64,000 nt of DNA from Zeugodacus cucurbitae (lineage: Eukaryota > Arthropoda > Insecta > Diptera > Tephritidae). The notes beneath the pieces are model-generated. The model did no database searches and was not told where the DNA came from. It worked only from the letters and a program-made list of their open reading frames with translations. The stretch spans positions 52,751,501-52,815,500 of the forward strand of contig NC_071670.1 in the NCBI RefSeq assembly GCF_028554725.1. Reading direction: 5' to 3'. This document shows positions 1-12,160 of the stretch, piece by piece (the stretch's first letter is position 1; each line of letters opens with the position of its first letter). Made by a program: the position numbers and the translations under genes.

Positions 1-1118
1 TAACGAAAATCGTCATATATAGTATATGAGGGCTGATTTAATTCCTGAACCGATTTCATCAGCAAGGTACACTATATCCAAGACTATACGCTCACTTAAT
101 TTAGCTAAGATAGCTCACATATTAACCAATACATATATGCGGAATAAAGCTCACCGTATTTTTGAAAAACCTACAATGAGGTATATGGAGATGTTATGAC
201 CCGATTTTAATAATTTTTGGAACAGAGACACACTATTAGAAGAAAACAATTTCCTCTGAATTACATTAAATTATCTGAGAGATTTACTCATATTTTCGCT
301 TAAAATTTATCCTTAGGCGCTGAGTTCAACATGTTCGATTTCTGGGGCATTGAAAAGTTATGGTCCGCTTTCGACAATTTTTTCACAAGTGAAGCCAGAG
401 ATGATATGCACTATTTGTGTAAAGTTTTATTCCGCTATCTTCATTGGTTCCTTATGTTTACATTATAAAGTGAGGGAATAAGATGGAATTCAAAATTGAG
501 TTATAAGGAATGTAGTCGTGGTTGTGAACCGATTTCGCCCATTTTTTGTCCGTGTTATCAGAGTGTCAAGAAAATATTATATACCGAATTCGAATCGGTC
601 GAGTAGTTCCTGAGATATGGTTTTTGACCCATAAGTGGGCGATGCCACGCCCCTTTTCCATTTTGTAAAAAAATCTGAGTACAGCTCCCTTCTGCTATTT
701 CTTCTGCAAAATTTAGTGTTTCTGACGTTTTTCGTTAGTTAGTTAACCCACTTTTAGTAATTTTCAACCTAACCTTTGTATGGGAGGTGGGCGTGGTTAT
801 TATCAGATTTCAACTATTTTCATGGTGTGTAGTAGGGTACGTAAGAGAACCGACTGCAGAAAGTTTGGTTGATATAACTTTATTGGTTTGCGAGTTAAAT
901 ACAAATAACCGATTTGTGAGCGGGGCCACGCCAACTTCCCTAACTTCATTTCATTCATTTATGGCTTAGTTATGACACTTTATGTGTTTTCGGTTTTCCC
1001 TGATCACTTTGGCATATATAACCCTATATCTAACTCGTTTAGTTTTAGGACTTACAAACAACCGTTATGTGAACAAAACTATAATACTCCCTTTAGCAAC
1101 TTTTGTTGCGAGAATATA
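1..1118 (+). mobile_element. Family A interspersed element, copy 1 (5' end off window or lost)
   Basis: Non-coding repeat that aligns by eye along its length with the copy at 30865-31998 in the opposite orientation and with the one at 19924-21070. Shared landmarks are a stretch around 530-660 (AACCGATTTCG, then GTCGAGTAGTTCCTGAGATA, then CCCATAAGTGGGCGA), a second around 770-800 (CCTTTGTATGGGAGGTGGGCG) and the 3' part at 960-1118 (TTATGGCTTAGTTATGACAC, AAAACTATAATACTC). The 3' end shows TTGCGAGAATATAA, the inverse of the TATACTCTCGCAA motif at the other terminus of the family. The small open frames at 787-969 and 972-1166 are not conserved between copies, so I treat the element as non-coding. 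The name of the family is unknown to me. Confidence 0.75.
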
Positions 1119-2354
1119 ACAATTGGGGTGAAAATTTATGAAATTGCCTCAAGCAAACATTTATAAGCCTAATTGAAAAATATGTGAAATGTTTAGAAAA
1201 ACAGTGTGAAAAAAAATGTTATAAGTTATATATTTCCAGAAGTGTGTACTTATTTTGATGTTACGTAAATTAAAATATGCTCAGCAGCATTGTGCTTTCG
1301 AGCAAAGCTTGAATTTCAAGTGAAAAAATGCACAGCGCCAAAGGCACAGTTAGACAAAAGAACGGAATTTTATTGTTTATTCTCATGCCATTGTATTATT
1401 CTTTTATTTTTTTGTTGCTCGTGTGCGTATGGGTACAAGTAAATATGCGAGCGCACGTCTTATGTAATATATCTAATACTGTTGCGCTCGGGTATGACCT
1501 CCAGGCACAACTAAGTAATATAGGCTAGTTATTGTTTTTTATTGTTGTTGCTTGTTGCCTTAGAATTTAACGCAAAAAAGCGGCTCTAAGAATACACAAC
1601 TATGCTTATATAACCGTATGAGTACATAAATATATGTGTTATTTGTTGTTATTTTTGTTGTAATCAAGCATGTCAGTCGCATGCGCTCACTACGCACTCG
1701 CCTCCGACAATTCATACAAATTTAAAATTTTTGACCTCCTCGACATTTTCGAATTGCAGACAAAAGTGCAAAAAGCGTTGTGAGAAAGTGAACAAAAGAG
1801 AGGGCATAAAATTACGCAAAAGTCCTTCAAATATCTTATAGAGACATCAATAGAAATGAACTATACACACACATCTATATGTATATGTGAGTATATCCAA
1901 CTACATGAGTGTTAGTCAAACAAAGCCACACTCGAACTCAACACACTGCCAGCCATTTGACATTTTTATTAACTTCGACAGTTCACAATTCAAGTGCAGC
2001 TGCACAAAGGACCACTCATAGCCCGAAAACTTATAGGCTTTTGACATTTTTCTCTTTCTTATTTTTTTCGTTTTTGCAGTTTTTTTTTTACTGGCAGTCA
2101 GTTCAAAAGGTGTCATCTCGTTAGTAGGCTGGACAATCGAAGCGCATTCAGATGTACTGATTTTGATTGCTTTGATTGCGTAGCGCCTTCAGGCTTTTCC
2201 ACAAAAAACGAAAAATTCGAGAAGATAGAAATTAAAGCGTAAGTGAGAGTTCATTTGAAAAGATTTCGTATGCTTTTTGTTGATTTTAGTAAGTGCTTTA
2301 AATGAATCTGATAGAATTAAAGTGCAGAGGATTGCAATGAAAAATGACTAAGAA
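1119..2354. other. Unique AT-rich sequence, no gene seen
   Basis: No protein family recognised on either strand. A long pyrimidine tract at about 2041-2092 ends in TTTTTGCAG and looks like a splice acceptor, followed by an Inr-like TCAGTT at 2097. No open exon follows, so neither is called as functional. Short open frames at 1328-1528, 1909-2124 and 1916-2116 overlap on both strands and carry no recognisable motif. Confidence 0.5.
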
Positions 2355-3606
2355 GTAAGGAAGTGCTAAGCTCGGATGCAACCGAATATCGTATACTCAT
2401 GCAATCTGTACCGCTTAATGCCCACAAAATGGCGAAAACCGAAAACCTATAATAGATCTCATAACTAAGCCATAAATATAGTTATGAAAGTAAAATTTGG
2501 TATAAAGCGATGTATTTTTTTTATATCGGCGTGGCCCGCCTCCAAATAGGTTTTTTAAATATCGCGCAAACCAATAAAACTATATAAACAAAGTCACTTC
2601 CCTTACGTAGCCCATCACACACTATAAAAATTGATGAAATCGGATAATAACCACGCCCATCTCCCATACAAAGATACTGTCGAAAATTACTAAAAATACG
2701 ATATCTTACTAAAGAAAAAAATTTGCAGAAGAAATCTGCATCAATTTTCGTTTTATTGAAAAAGGGCTTGGCGTCGCACACCTATAGGACAAAAAAATAT
2801 ATCTCAGAAACTACAGATTTCAATGGAATTCGGTATATATTATTTTCTTGACACGCTGATGCCACGAAAGACGGAATATGGGCAAATCGGTTTACCAACC
2901 ACGCCTACTTCCCATATAACTCAATTTTGAATTCCATCCGATTCGTTTATTTTACAATATATGAAACAAGAATCAGAAATTATATTGGTTTTAGGTATCA
3001 TTGTAACCAATTTTATCGGTTTAACTATCAGAAACAAACCAAGAGCTTCAGGGCTGACAGACTTGAGACATTTTGTTCAAATTTATTTTGATTTGCCGTT
3101 AAAACGCTTTGGAAAAATATAATTATTATTAAAAAATAAGATAAGAACGCTAAATGACGTAATTATTTAATTCAACGGGAAAAAATACAATATTCTAAGC
3201 ATTTTACAAAATAAGTAATTCAGATTAGATCATGGAAATATCTAACTTTTTATATAAAAGTTAAACAATATACAGTGGAACTTCCATAACTCGAAGATCT
3301 CAATTACTTGAACTTGAATAAAATAAAAGCTGAAATAATTTCTCATTTTAATTATATTTTTTGGGTTTAATGAATATTTTGAACTAATTATATGATTACA
3401 ATTCAAAAAACATGTCTTGCTCATTTTTCCCCATGAATAAATAGCAGAACAGCTGATTCGAATATTGGTTTGCTTATATTCGAAAAGACGAAAATCCAAT
3501 CAGATTCTGTGACAGCAATGAAAATCAGAATTGGTTGCCATTCTGACATTCAGCGAGAGTATAAAATCTTCTTTTCCACCCGAACTTTGCCTTCCCTTAC
3601 TTGTTT
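2355..3606 (-). mobile_element. Family A element, copy 2, with both inverted ends
   Basis: The left end (2355-2404) reads AAGTAAGGAAGTGCTAAGC, then TATACTCATGCAA. The right end (3552-3606) is the inverse: GCGAGAGTATAAAA, then CTTCCCTTACTTG. The body from 2420 to about 3000 matches the minus orientation of copy 1 (CACAAAATGGCGAAAACC, CTAAGCCATAAA, AACCACGCCCA, GGCGTCGCACA). The segment 3005-3550 does not match other copies and holds one end of a pogo-like element at 3271, so the copy has probably been partly replaced or invaded. This is the clearest evidence that family A is an inverted-terminal-repeat element. Confidence 0.7.
3271..3320 (+). mobile_element. One terminus of a pogo/Tigger-like inverted-repeat element
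   Basis: TA followed by CAGTGGAACTTCCATAACTC matches the terminal repeat of the complete small element at 19291-19449. No opposite terminus was found downstream, so this is a truncated or very decayed copy sitting inside the family A copy at 2355-3606. Confidence 0.55.
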
Positions 3607-3639
3607 ACAAATACCTTACAGGTCTTATGGTATCTGACA

Positions 3640-4250
3640 TATTAAACAAAAAGTCTGATATTAGTTATGTGTGAGCTAGGCAAAGTACTGAACCGATTTG
3701 ATTCATATCATCCAGGATACATCTATGTAAATTTATATTCCGATTTTAAAACGTGAACTCTCACGCTTGACCATTATTCGTGTAAAGTTTTATTCCGTCA
3801 TAGTCATTAAATTACAATTTACATATTGAAATAATCAGATGGAATTTAATATTATATGAGGTAGGTGTGGTTGCAGTCCGATAACGCCTAATTAAAATAG
3901 AAAGACTGTAAAATCATGTTATGCACCAAATCTAGTTAAAATTGGTCGAGTAGTTGGCGATATGTGGGAAACTGGAAGTTGTTTACATCCAATCTGTTTA
4001 ATAATCAACCTGTTTCAAGAAATACTGAAAATATATTTTTAGTTCATTTCAGTTGAAATAACTTTTAGCAATTGGTGTGGTGTGTAAATTAATTCTGTCA
4101 TAAGACCCGGACTCTCCCACTTTTAAACCATTGTTAAGATACAAATACGCTTTTTGAAATCATCTGTATAAAATTTAAGAATTGTAGTATGGTTTTTTAT
4201 ACTATATTTTCGGATTAACGGTATTTTAGGGGCGTGGCAGTGATCGGGTT
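3640..4250 (+). mobile_element. Family A element, decayed copy 3
   Basis: Scattered but ordered matches to the other copies: CTGAACCGATTTGATTC, GTGTAAAGTTTTATTCCG (also at 419 and 31455), a GTAGGTGTGGTTG-type stretch, GGTCGAGTAGTTGGCGATAT and a GGGGCGTGGCAG stretch near 4230. It directly follows the right end of copy 2, so the two elements sit side by side. No coding frame. Confidence 0.55.
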
Positions 4251-4258
4251 TTTACCAT

Positions 4259-5530
4259 TTACTGAATAATAAAGTTGAATTTTATCAAAAAGAGTTTTTC
4301 TTTAAAACTACAGGAGCTTTTCAACCTGCCTGTTACCTTCTGATAGTTGTTGAAATCAAAAACAAAAATCTCATGTAAATATACAACAACAAAATAGGGA
4401 AATGTAGTAAAGGATACATATCTATATATGTTCAAGTGTATTTCCATTTTTTACACGAATTAATTAAAATAATTGCAATCACAACAGCCGAACATGAAAA
4501 CTAACACGCAAAGTAAAAACATATCCTAGTATGTGTGCGCGTGCGTAACGGAATATTACGCTCGCTCTTCAACGCCATCGTTCATTTTTGTGTGTTTATG
4601 CACTTTTTAATATTCATACAGCCGACAGCGTTCGCAATAAAATTAAAGGAAGAAAGCATACCAACAATAACAAAAACAGGAACAAAATACCAACGAAATA
4701 ACAATCGCGATATGCTTTTGCATACTCCGCCGCCACTAAATGAAGGCAATGTTTTTATGCTAATGCTCAGCACGTATACGCCGTGTTGTACACATGTGCA
4801 TCAACAACAACACCAATATAAAATGGGTGGTAATATTTGCTTTTATGCCAAATAGTACCGTTGCTAGCGGCAATAGTGAAGCAGCAGCAACAAAAAAACA
4901 TTAGAAAAGCGGGTGAAGGGAGAGAGGGGAGGCGCCAAGTGAAGTGCTTGGACCACATGACGCTTTGCAGTTTTAATTTTATGCGGTTAGCATGGCTCTT
5001 TAGCCTACTTTTTTTCCACGGTTGGCTGCCTCGCGGGCAATGATTCTTTTATGCTGTCTTGTTAGTGAGTTGGTGGGTGGGTGGCGTTTGGCGCATGAGA
5101 AAGGTTTTCGCTAAAAACCAAAACATTTTATGCAACCGCATAACACAATGGCAATCAAAAATTATGAGAACAACAACAAAAAATGCTTGTAGCTACTAAA
5201 AGAGACTAGAAAAAATGCGCTGCATATAATACATATATGTATTTTCCACACATAAACTCAATTATGAACGAAGTTTTTTTTGAATTGGGAGCAAAGGTAG
5301 TACATTGTGATAAAAATAATAATTAGGCGATTTTTCACTTTACTAGATGTTTTTTTGTGTGTTCTTACAACAATTTGTCGCGTGTGTCTGCTACCGTTCC
5401 AATGTATTTGGTTTCCTGATGGACTTTATGATACAAAACTTCCAGAGTTTTGAAATTGTATTGTGAAATAACTATTTTTCACTCCTATCCCTAAGCTATA
5501 TCTAGAAATACCATTTTAATTAAGGTTATG
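4259..5530. other. Unique sequence with CAA-type runs, no gene seen
   Basis: AT-rich, with short CAACAACAA/TGTTG runs near 4802-4815 and 5170. Overlapping open frames occur on both strands (4535-4855 +, 4582-4773 -, 4767-4958 -, 4837-5043 +). None shows a domain, and the overlap on both strands argues they are chance. Confidence 0.5.
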
Positions 5531-6122
5531 TTATTCAAAATATTGGCCGTCGCTAGCTACTATCTTTCGACCATCTTTCTGGCAGCATGCGTATTCAATC
5601 CTATTTTTTACTTCTTCATAAGAACTGAAGTGCTCGTTAGCTAGACCGTGTGCCATCGATCGGAACAAGTGAAGCAACGTGTGGAGAATGCGACGGGTGG
5701 GGTAAGATCTCCCATTTCAGCGTCTCCAAATATTTTTTGACCACCTTTGCGACGTGAGGCCGAGCATTGTCATGCTGGAGAATGACTTTATCGTGTCTTT
5801 CCTCGTACTGTGGCCGTTTATCTTTTAGTGCTCGGCTCAAACGCATCATTTGCTTTCGGTATCGATCTCCTGTGATGGTTTCTTGCATCTTTTAAAATCT
5901 CAGCATCTTCGAAAATCTTCTCCCTTCCACCGCCATTCCGGTCTTCGACTTCATAATCACCATTCTTAAAACGTTAAAACCATTCGCGACATGTTCATTC
6001 ACTTAGGACAGCCTCACCGTATCCGAAAACATTCGTTGAGCCTTAGCCGCACTTTTCTTGGAATTAAAAAAGAAAAGCAAAATTTCCCGCAAGTGTTGAG
6101 AATTCGGCTCAAAAAGTGACAT
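5531..6122 (-). pseudogene. Mariner transposase relic, internally deleted
   Basis: Read on the minus strand, the start (ATG at 6122-6120) gives MSLFEPNSQHLREILLFFFN followed by KKSAAKAQR, a mariner N-terminal helix-turn-helix. In-frame stops and shifts follow, through CREWF..RFKNGD..VEDR..GGG near 5910-5990. The next piece (5888-5700) is ETITGDRYR...SRALKDKRPQY..RHDKVILQHDNARPHVA, which carries the second catalytic Asp (HDNARPH). A frame change then leads to SMAHGLANEHFSSYEEVK and the terminal KIVASDGQYFE, with a TAA stop at 5533-5531. The first catalytic Asp lies in a deletion of roughly 140 codons. The third Asp is lost in a small deletion at about 5680. An intact mariner reading frame is about 345 codons; here only about 590 bp remain. 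Dead element; terminal repeats not resolved. Confidence 0.85.
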
Positions 6123-9100
6123 TTTCAGTTGAGAATAAGTTTGGGATGCAAACAGATCTCTACAAATATTATGTTGGGTTAATGTTGACACAAATGTCCA
6201 AGATCGATATAAAACGAACAGTGCTTTACCCTAGAGACATCTATTGGAAAACGACCGAAGCAAAGTTGTAGACCTAATAGTTGTAAGTAGTTAATCACAG
6301 TTCAAAACTTAGTAGTCTTCAGTCTTTTATTGTTAGTTCTTAGTCACATTTTTCTATTAATCATCGTGAATTAATTCTAATATTATATTTTGAGTTCCTA
6401 TTATTCATTAATCATTTTACGATAATCTTAATTATAACTAAAAATCACTAGTTCTCTCGGAATTTCACCACTACTTGACTTAGTATAGGCAGAAAAACCA
6501 TTTTATACACTCTCTTTAAGTCATTATTTCATGTTTTTTTCACCACTTTCAGCCAAAAAAAAATTCTCCTAGTCTTAATCAACAACCTTCACTTGATTAG
6601 CTGCCTAACAAAATACGCGAAGTCTTCACTTTAATGTTTGTATTTGTTGCTGTTCTTATTAAGGCAATTTCATTTGGCATGCTTCCCTTTGCTAACGCTT
6701 TTCATTTATTAGCTTGAAATTGTTTTGTGTTAAACTTGGCTGTCTCTTTTAAATTGGCTGGCGAAGCTTCTTGAAATTCCGCACACTTAAATTGAACGTC
6801 TCTTTGCCAATGGTGTGTTTCGACGAGTATGTGTTCATAACTTGGAATATTTATTTTTATATTTTGCCGCGTCTGTTATAATCGAAATTATTTTCTTTAT
6901 TACTTTTCCATTTAAATTTAGAGCAATTGAAGAAGCGAAATGGAAATATAAAAAAGCGCTCTGATTGGAGTCCGCATTTTCTTGCGTAAAAATATGGCAA
7001 CGCTTTAATGTGGCATGCAAATGGAGTAGAATAATTTTTATATTTAAATGTGACCAGTAAAGGAAATAAGAAAGGAGATTTCTTAAAGAAATAGAAAGAG
7101 ATGGACAAACAAATATTAGATGACTGATTTTAAGTGAAATCTTAAAAGAAGCCGGTTTTTCTTACTTAAGACGATCGTCGGGAATTTCGAGATCATATAT
7201 AATGCCCAAACTTAACTTGAGATTGGTCTCAAATTAACCGTTCTGGAGAAATAAGAATAATAGCGTTTTTAGATAGGAGCTAATTGATCAATTTATCGGC
7301 GTCTACTCGATTTAAACGCTTACAAAATAAAATCTCCATTAATTTTATATTGAATTTAAATCGACTTGAAAATCAAATGCAACGCTGCGACAAAGACGTA
7401 CGATATACGTTCCTTTTCTGCGATTGACTGAATTTTTTAATAAAAAAAAACGGTGATGTCCCTGCTGAAAAATATTAATGCAACCCGATCCTACAATAGT
7501 CAGATCTACATGATCGGAACGGACCTGATTTTCTATTTGATAATAATTTCTTCACATATCACCAAGTCTTTAGGTGTGGAAAGAACAAATCACCCCTGCG
7601 TCGTAATATTGATTCGACCGACACAATGAATTATTTATTAATTTTGTACGAGTATCCTTCAACCATTTCAAAATACCACGAGAGACAACAAAACACTGAT
7701 TTTACGAACCACCCTCATAAGAACCACCCTGAACAAGACTGCACAAAAACCGTCGATTCAACCACACGGTTGACAAGCTATGTCCAAAAAACGACCCCAA
7801 TAAACGAATTAATTACACCAAGTGAGATATCAAAGCGTAATAATGACATTATTCGCAACACAAAATGCCTACAGTTAGTAATTAAAACAATAACAAAACT
7901 TACAAGATCCACAAAACAAGAACAGATACTATTTAGCAAATTTTATAAACTAATTACGAAAATGTCACTTTGATGTCCATTGAAATTTGTAATCACTGTA
8001 TTCACTTGTAGCGTAGTTAACGGCATCTGATAAACTTGCAAGAAACACCGTTAACTGATTGCGTAATGAGATGAGATGTTGTAGGCGGTGTGTTGTTGGT
8101 AAGAAACTGAAGAATTTTTGCTTTTGTTTTGTCAAAGCGTTGAAGAAAATTGGCTTTGATTGCGGTTGACTTAGTTGAAGAACGCCTACAAAGGTGAAGG
8201 TTGTCTAAAGAGTATGGTATCATTTGATTCGGTTGAATGAAAGAGCTCGTTATTTTCTCAATGAATATGAGTTCATACCTCAATCGTTGCTTAAAAACTA
8301 TTAACAAAGCAACAGTTCTTCCAGAAAATAATACAGTCCCTACCTTTACAGACAGACTCAAAAACACCTTACAATAATAAAGTATCAATCCTAGAGATAT
8401 TAGAACTACAGCTTCTAATTACTAAACCTCCGATAATATTTACATTTAGCTACTAGATCAAAATCCGTTCCCACGATAGGCGGATCGACATAACTGCAGC
8501 GAAAGACTGTTCTAATGGCTAATCCATCACAATTATTGGGGGATATTTACAGCTGTTAGAACATAAAGATCAAGACGAGACGAAAGCCTTGATTTCTAAA
8601 GAACGATTCCTGGGAAAAATGTGATTTCTCTCCTAAAGCTGGGACTTAAATTTATCAAGATATTGAAAAAGTTTCTTTCACCTAGTCAAGGGCATATAAG
8701 AATTATTTCATTCAATCCAGGTTTTTTAAGACGCTAAGAGTCATTTTCATTATTCGTGACATTAAACAATTGAGTTTTCAGAGTTCTGTCATGGACAGTT
8801 CTAACATTTATGCCGTTGACTGTTAAGTAAAGTAATTTCTAGAAAAATATAAAACTCTGATAAATTAAATTATTAAGAAATAAAAATTCAGTTCAACATA
8901 ATTTTCTACTCTCCATTTCACTATGTTTTTTAAAGCGAAAAAGCTACAAGAAAACGTGGGTAGAACATAAAAATTACGGAAAATCCAGAACACAGGAAAT
9001 GTGCTACAAAAATTCACAGAAAAATCTGAAAAATATCTAAACAAAAATACTGAAATAAATAAAAGGAAAACAAAAAAAAACAGCAACTAAATTCTGACTT

Positions 9101-9534
9101 TACGGCTACTAAGGGAACGAGAGCAGAACGGGCACACGAGCAAACAATGGAAATGTACTGTAATTTACTCGTATATTAGTATGCAAGTGAGCTAGCGCGT
9201 AAAGCGGTAATGATTATGCCATGAACATGGAAAGTAGCTGGAAATGAAAACAAAAAGGCAAAAAAAAAAATCGAAATTACCGAAAACAATGTAATGTCAT
9301 CAGCGCAAAGAAATGAAAATATCAGCGCACGTTTTCGCTCCAACACGCAGAAAATTCATCAGCTACATTGTATCTCTCCACTTTGGTTGTGTTTTTTGAA
9401 CAAAAAAAAAAACAGCGATAAGGATAGGAAATTTAGATGGAGAATTAAAGAACTTTTTTTTTCTAAGGCTGCTAGGAATTTGTAGACTAATACTCAGAGG
9501 AAAAGATGAGCTTGATTAGGTGTTTTACATTAGT
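6123..9534. other. Unique AT-rich sequence, no gene seen
   Basis: Long stretch with only weak open frames: 7626-7973 (+), 8017-8388 (-), 6857-7108 (-) and a few smaller ones. Their translations are rich in Asn, Lys, Thr and Ile, as expected from AT-rich DNA, and show no domain I recognise. No repeat family was matched. Confidence 0.5.
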
Positions 9535-10007
9535 AAGGTCCGAAGAGCGCAGAATCACTCTTGCCAACAGATGCTACTTTGGACTGAGTAGGCAATTGAA
9601 CAGTAAAGTCCTCTCTCGACGAACCAAAATCAATCTTTACAAGTCGTTTATCATTCCCGTCCTGCTTTATGGTGCAGAAGCTTGGACGATGTCAACATCA
9701 GATGAGACGACACTAGGAGTTTTCGAGAGCTGTATGAGTTATACGACGACATTGACATAGTTCAGCGAATAAAAAGACAGCAGCTTCGCTGGCTAGGTGT
9801 TCGATGCAGTACCCGCCGTAGGAAGCCGAGGAAGGGGAAGGCCTCCACTCCGTTGGAGGGACCAGGAGGAGAGCGACCTGGTTACACTTGGAATCTCCAA
9901 CTGGCGCCGAACTGCGAAGGAAAGAGAGGAGTGGCGCGCTCTCATCGATTCGGCTATAACCGGCTAAACGGTTGAACGCCAATCACATACATACAAGGTC
10001 CGAAGAG
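9535..10007 (+). repeat. Target-site duplication framing a LINE insertion (13 bp)
   Basis: AAGGTCCGAAGAG occurs at 9535-9547 and again, identically, at 9995-10007. The inner boundaries coincide with the start of LINE-coding sequence on the left and with a short CATAC-type tail on the right. That is the arrangement left by target-primed reverse transcription. Confidence 0.85.
9548..9994 (+). pseudogene. LINE (non-LTR retrotransposon) 3' fragment, 5'-truncated
   Basis: Encodes the region after the reverse transcriptase fingers and palm: RRITLANRCYFGLSRQLNSK, then LYKSFIIPVLLYGAEAWT and the MSTSDETTLGVFE stretch. It then jumps to a DDIDIVQRIKRQQLRWLG segment and to VFDAVPA.GSRGRGRPPLRW, ending NWRRTA..REEWRALIDSAITG and a stop just before the tail. 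Compared with the better copy at 14260-15172, two short segments are missing (the VLRKIYGP..RRRWND part and the HVVRMDES part), and the frame changes at the junctions. It cannot encode a working enzyme. The clade is not assigned. A perfect 13 bp target-site duplication frames it. Confidence 0.85.
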
Positions 10008-11380
10008 ACTAACGAGTTGTGGACCAGGACTAAAGTCGGTTTGATTGTGTTTTCACTTATTTATCGTCTGTCACATAACTGAACCAAATAAATAGAAGCA
10101 GTCTCGAGAGAATGATCTAAATGACTACTGGAAATCTTCACTTTTGAGATTTTGTGATACAAATAATCGCTTCTTTCATTTTCTATTATTCTCTTATTAC
10201 TTAAATACTTAAGTTGATCTGAGGCAATTATAAAAGCACCATAGCATATTCCACAGCAAAGTGTCCTGAGTTTGATTTAGTTTCGTATTTCTTCTAATTT
10301 TGTAAGCATATCTCTGTTACAAATACAAATTAAAATTAAAACAAAGATTGCACTTTTTTGACTCGTACACAGAACTAAAATTCCATAGAAGTGAATCCCA
10401 TGCTTGAGTGTCCTTTAGCGTCTCCGATTTACCGCTTTCTTTGCATAGCGCTGTCACTTTGCAATTTCGTTTTGCTCACAATCTCTGCGACTACATTTTT
10501 AATTTGCCTGTATTCAGATGTTATAACTGTTTCTCTACATTCGCAGTATTGTTGCGTTGAGAAGCTGAAGAGCCGATATAATTAGTTTGCTTACTTGCCT
10601 TTCGGAGCGCCTGAATTAAATTAAAACTATTTAGCTCATTATTTCGGCGCTCAAAGTACCGTAAATGAATGGTGGAAATTTATATTGTACGCATGAGATT
10701 TACGTTCGCAGCTTTTGGTTTTGTTCCACGTTGAATTCAAAGGTGTTTTGTTGAAATTAAATATATTATTATTAAACGCTTATTTAAATTCCATTTAGTT
10801 TTACTGAACAATTCATTTAATTTTGAGCACTCAAATATTGGTCTCAAATATAGATTAACAATTTTTATATACAGGAGAAACATAAATACTCTTCATCTCT
10901 TATTGCATCAACCCAAAAGTCTTAAAGACCAATAAATTTTATAAAACATTCAACAACTAATTTGCATAGTTCAAACTGCAGTTGGCTCGTTAAAGCGAGA
11001 AAGTCGTAAACACGCTCTCAAACTTCATTTCTTATACCAACAACAACAACGACCACAGCAAGCGGCGTCTACTGTACGCAATACTCCCAATTCACTTTAA
11101 TATTCTGCTATACTTTTATTTGGAAAATTTATTTTTATTACTCTTTCGAGCAGTTTATATTTTTCCCAAAAAACTTTATAGCCAATCATTAATATCAAGT
11201 ACATTTAAATAAATGGATATTGGTTATTAGATGTGTAGTATTGTTCATATTAATAGTATGAGTATATTCTAATTTATGCATCATTCAAGAAGTTGGAGAA
11301 AGCTTTAAAAAGGAATAGGTTTTAATAAAAAAATTAATCTAATTGTTGAAAAATACACAAGGACACATACACACATACAT
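10008..11380. other. Unique AT-rich sequence, no gene seen
   Basis: No repeat family or domain recognised. A 64-codon frame at 10391-10585 is hydrophobic but has no recognisable motif and no gene context. Confidence 0.5.
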
Positions 11381-11384
11381 AGCA

Positions 11385-12155
11385 TATACATAATATAAGA
11401 TAACATAACATAACATAACCTAACCTAACATAAACATAACATAACATAACATGACATAACATAACATAACATAAAATAACATAACATAACATAACATAAC
11501 ATGACATGACATGACATGACATAACATAACATAACATAACATAACATAACATACCATAATATAACTTAACATCACTTAACTTAACATAACATAACATGAC
11601 ATACATAACATAACTTAACATAACTTAACATAACATAACATAACATAACATATCATAACATAACATAACATAACATAACATAACATAACATGACATGACA
11701 TGACATGACATAACATAACATAACATAACATAACTTAACATCTCTTAACTTAACATGACATAACATAACATAACATAACATGAAAATACATAACATAACT
11801 TAACATAACATAACATAACATAGCATATACATAATATAAGATAACATAACATAACATAACCTAACCTAACATAAACATAACATAACATAACATAACTTAA
11901 CATAACATAACATGACATACACAACATAACTTAACATAACTTAACATAACATAACATAACATAACATAACATAACATAACATAACATGACATGACATGAC
12001 ATGACATAACATAACATAACATAACATAACATAACTTAACATCTCTTAACTTAACATAACATAACATAACATAACATAACACGAAAATACATAACATAAC
12101 TTAACATAACATAACATAACATAACATAACATAACATAACATAACATAACTTTAA
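11385..12155. repeat. AACAT-type pentanucleotide satellite with higher-order structure
   Basis: About 770 bp made almost wholly of TAACA pentamers with variants TGACA, TAACT and CTAAC. Rare variant blocks recur at long distance. AGCATATACATAATATAAG is at 11381 and 11822 (about 441 bp apart). CATCTCTTAACTTAAC is near 11740 and 12041 (about 301 bp apart), and GAAAATACATAACATAAC is near 11782 and 12083 (about 301 bp). Runs of four TGACA units recur near 11500, 11695 and 11988. So blocks were duplicated after the pentamer array formed. The minus-strand open frames here (repeats of MLCYV) are artefacts of the repeat. Confidence 0.95.
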
Positions 12156-12160
12156 CTAAC

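Noticed and set aside
8017..8388. 123-codon minus frame
   Set aside because: No domain recognised; AT-rich composition and isolated.
11400..11880. TAACCTAACC units as insect telomere (TTAGG) repeats
   Set aside because: Only two or three CTAAC units occur among hundreds of AACAT units; flies lack TTAGG telomeres, so these are pentamer variants.
11334..12097. Minus-strand frames of 60-95 codons with MLCYV repeats
   Set aside because: Pure product of the AACAT pentamer satellite; no independent coding signal.
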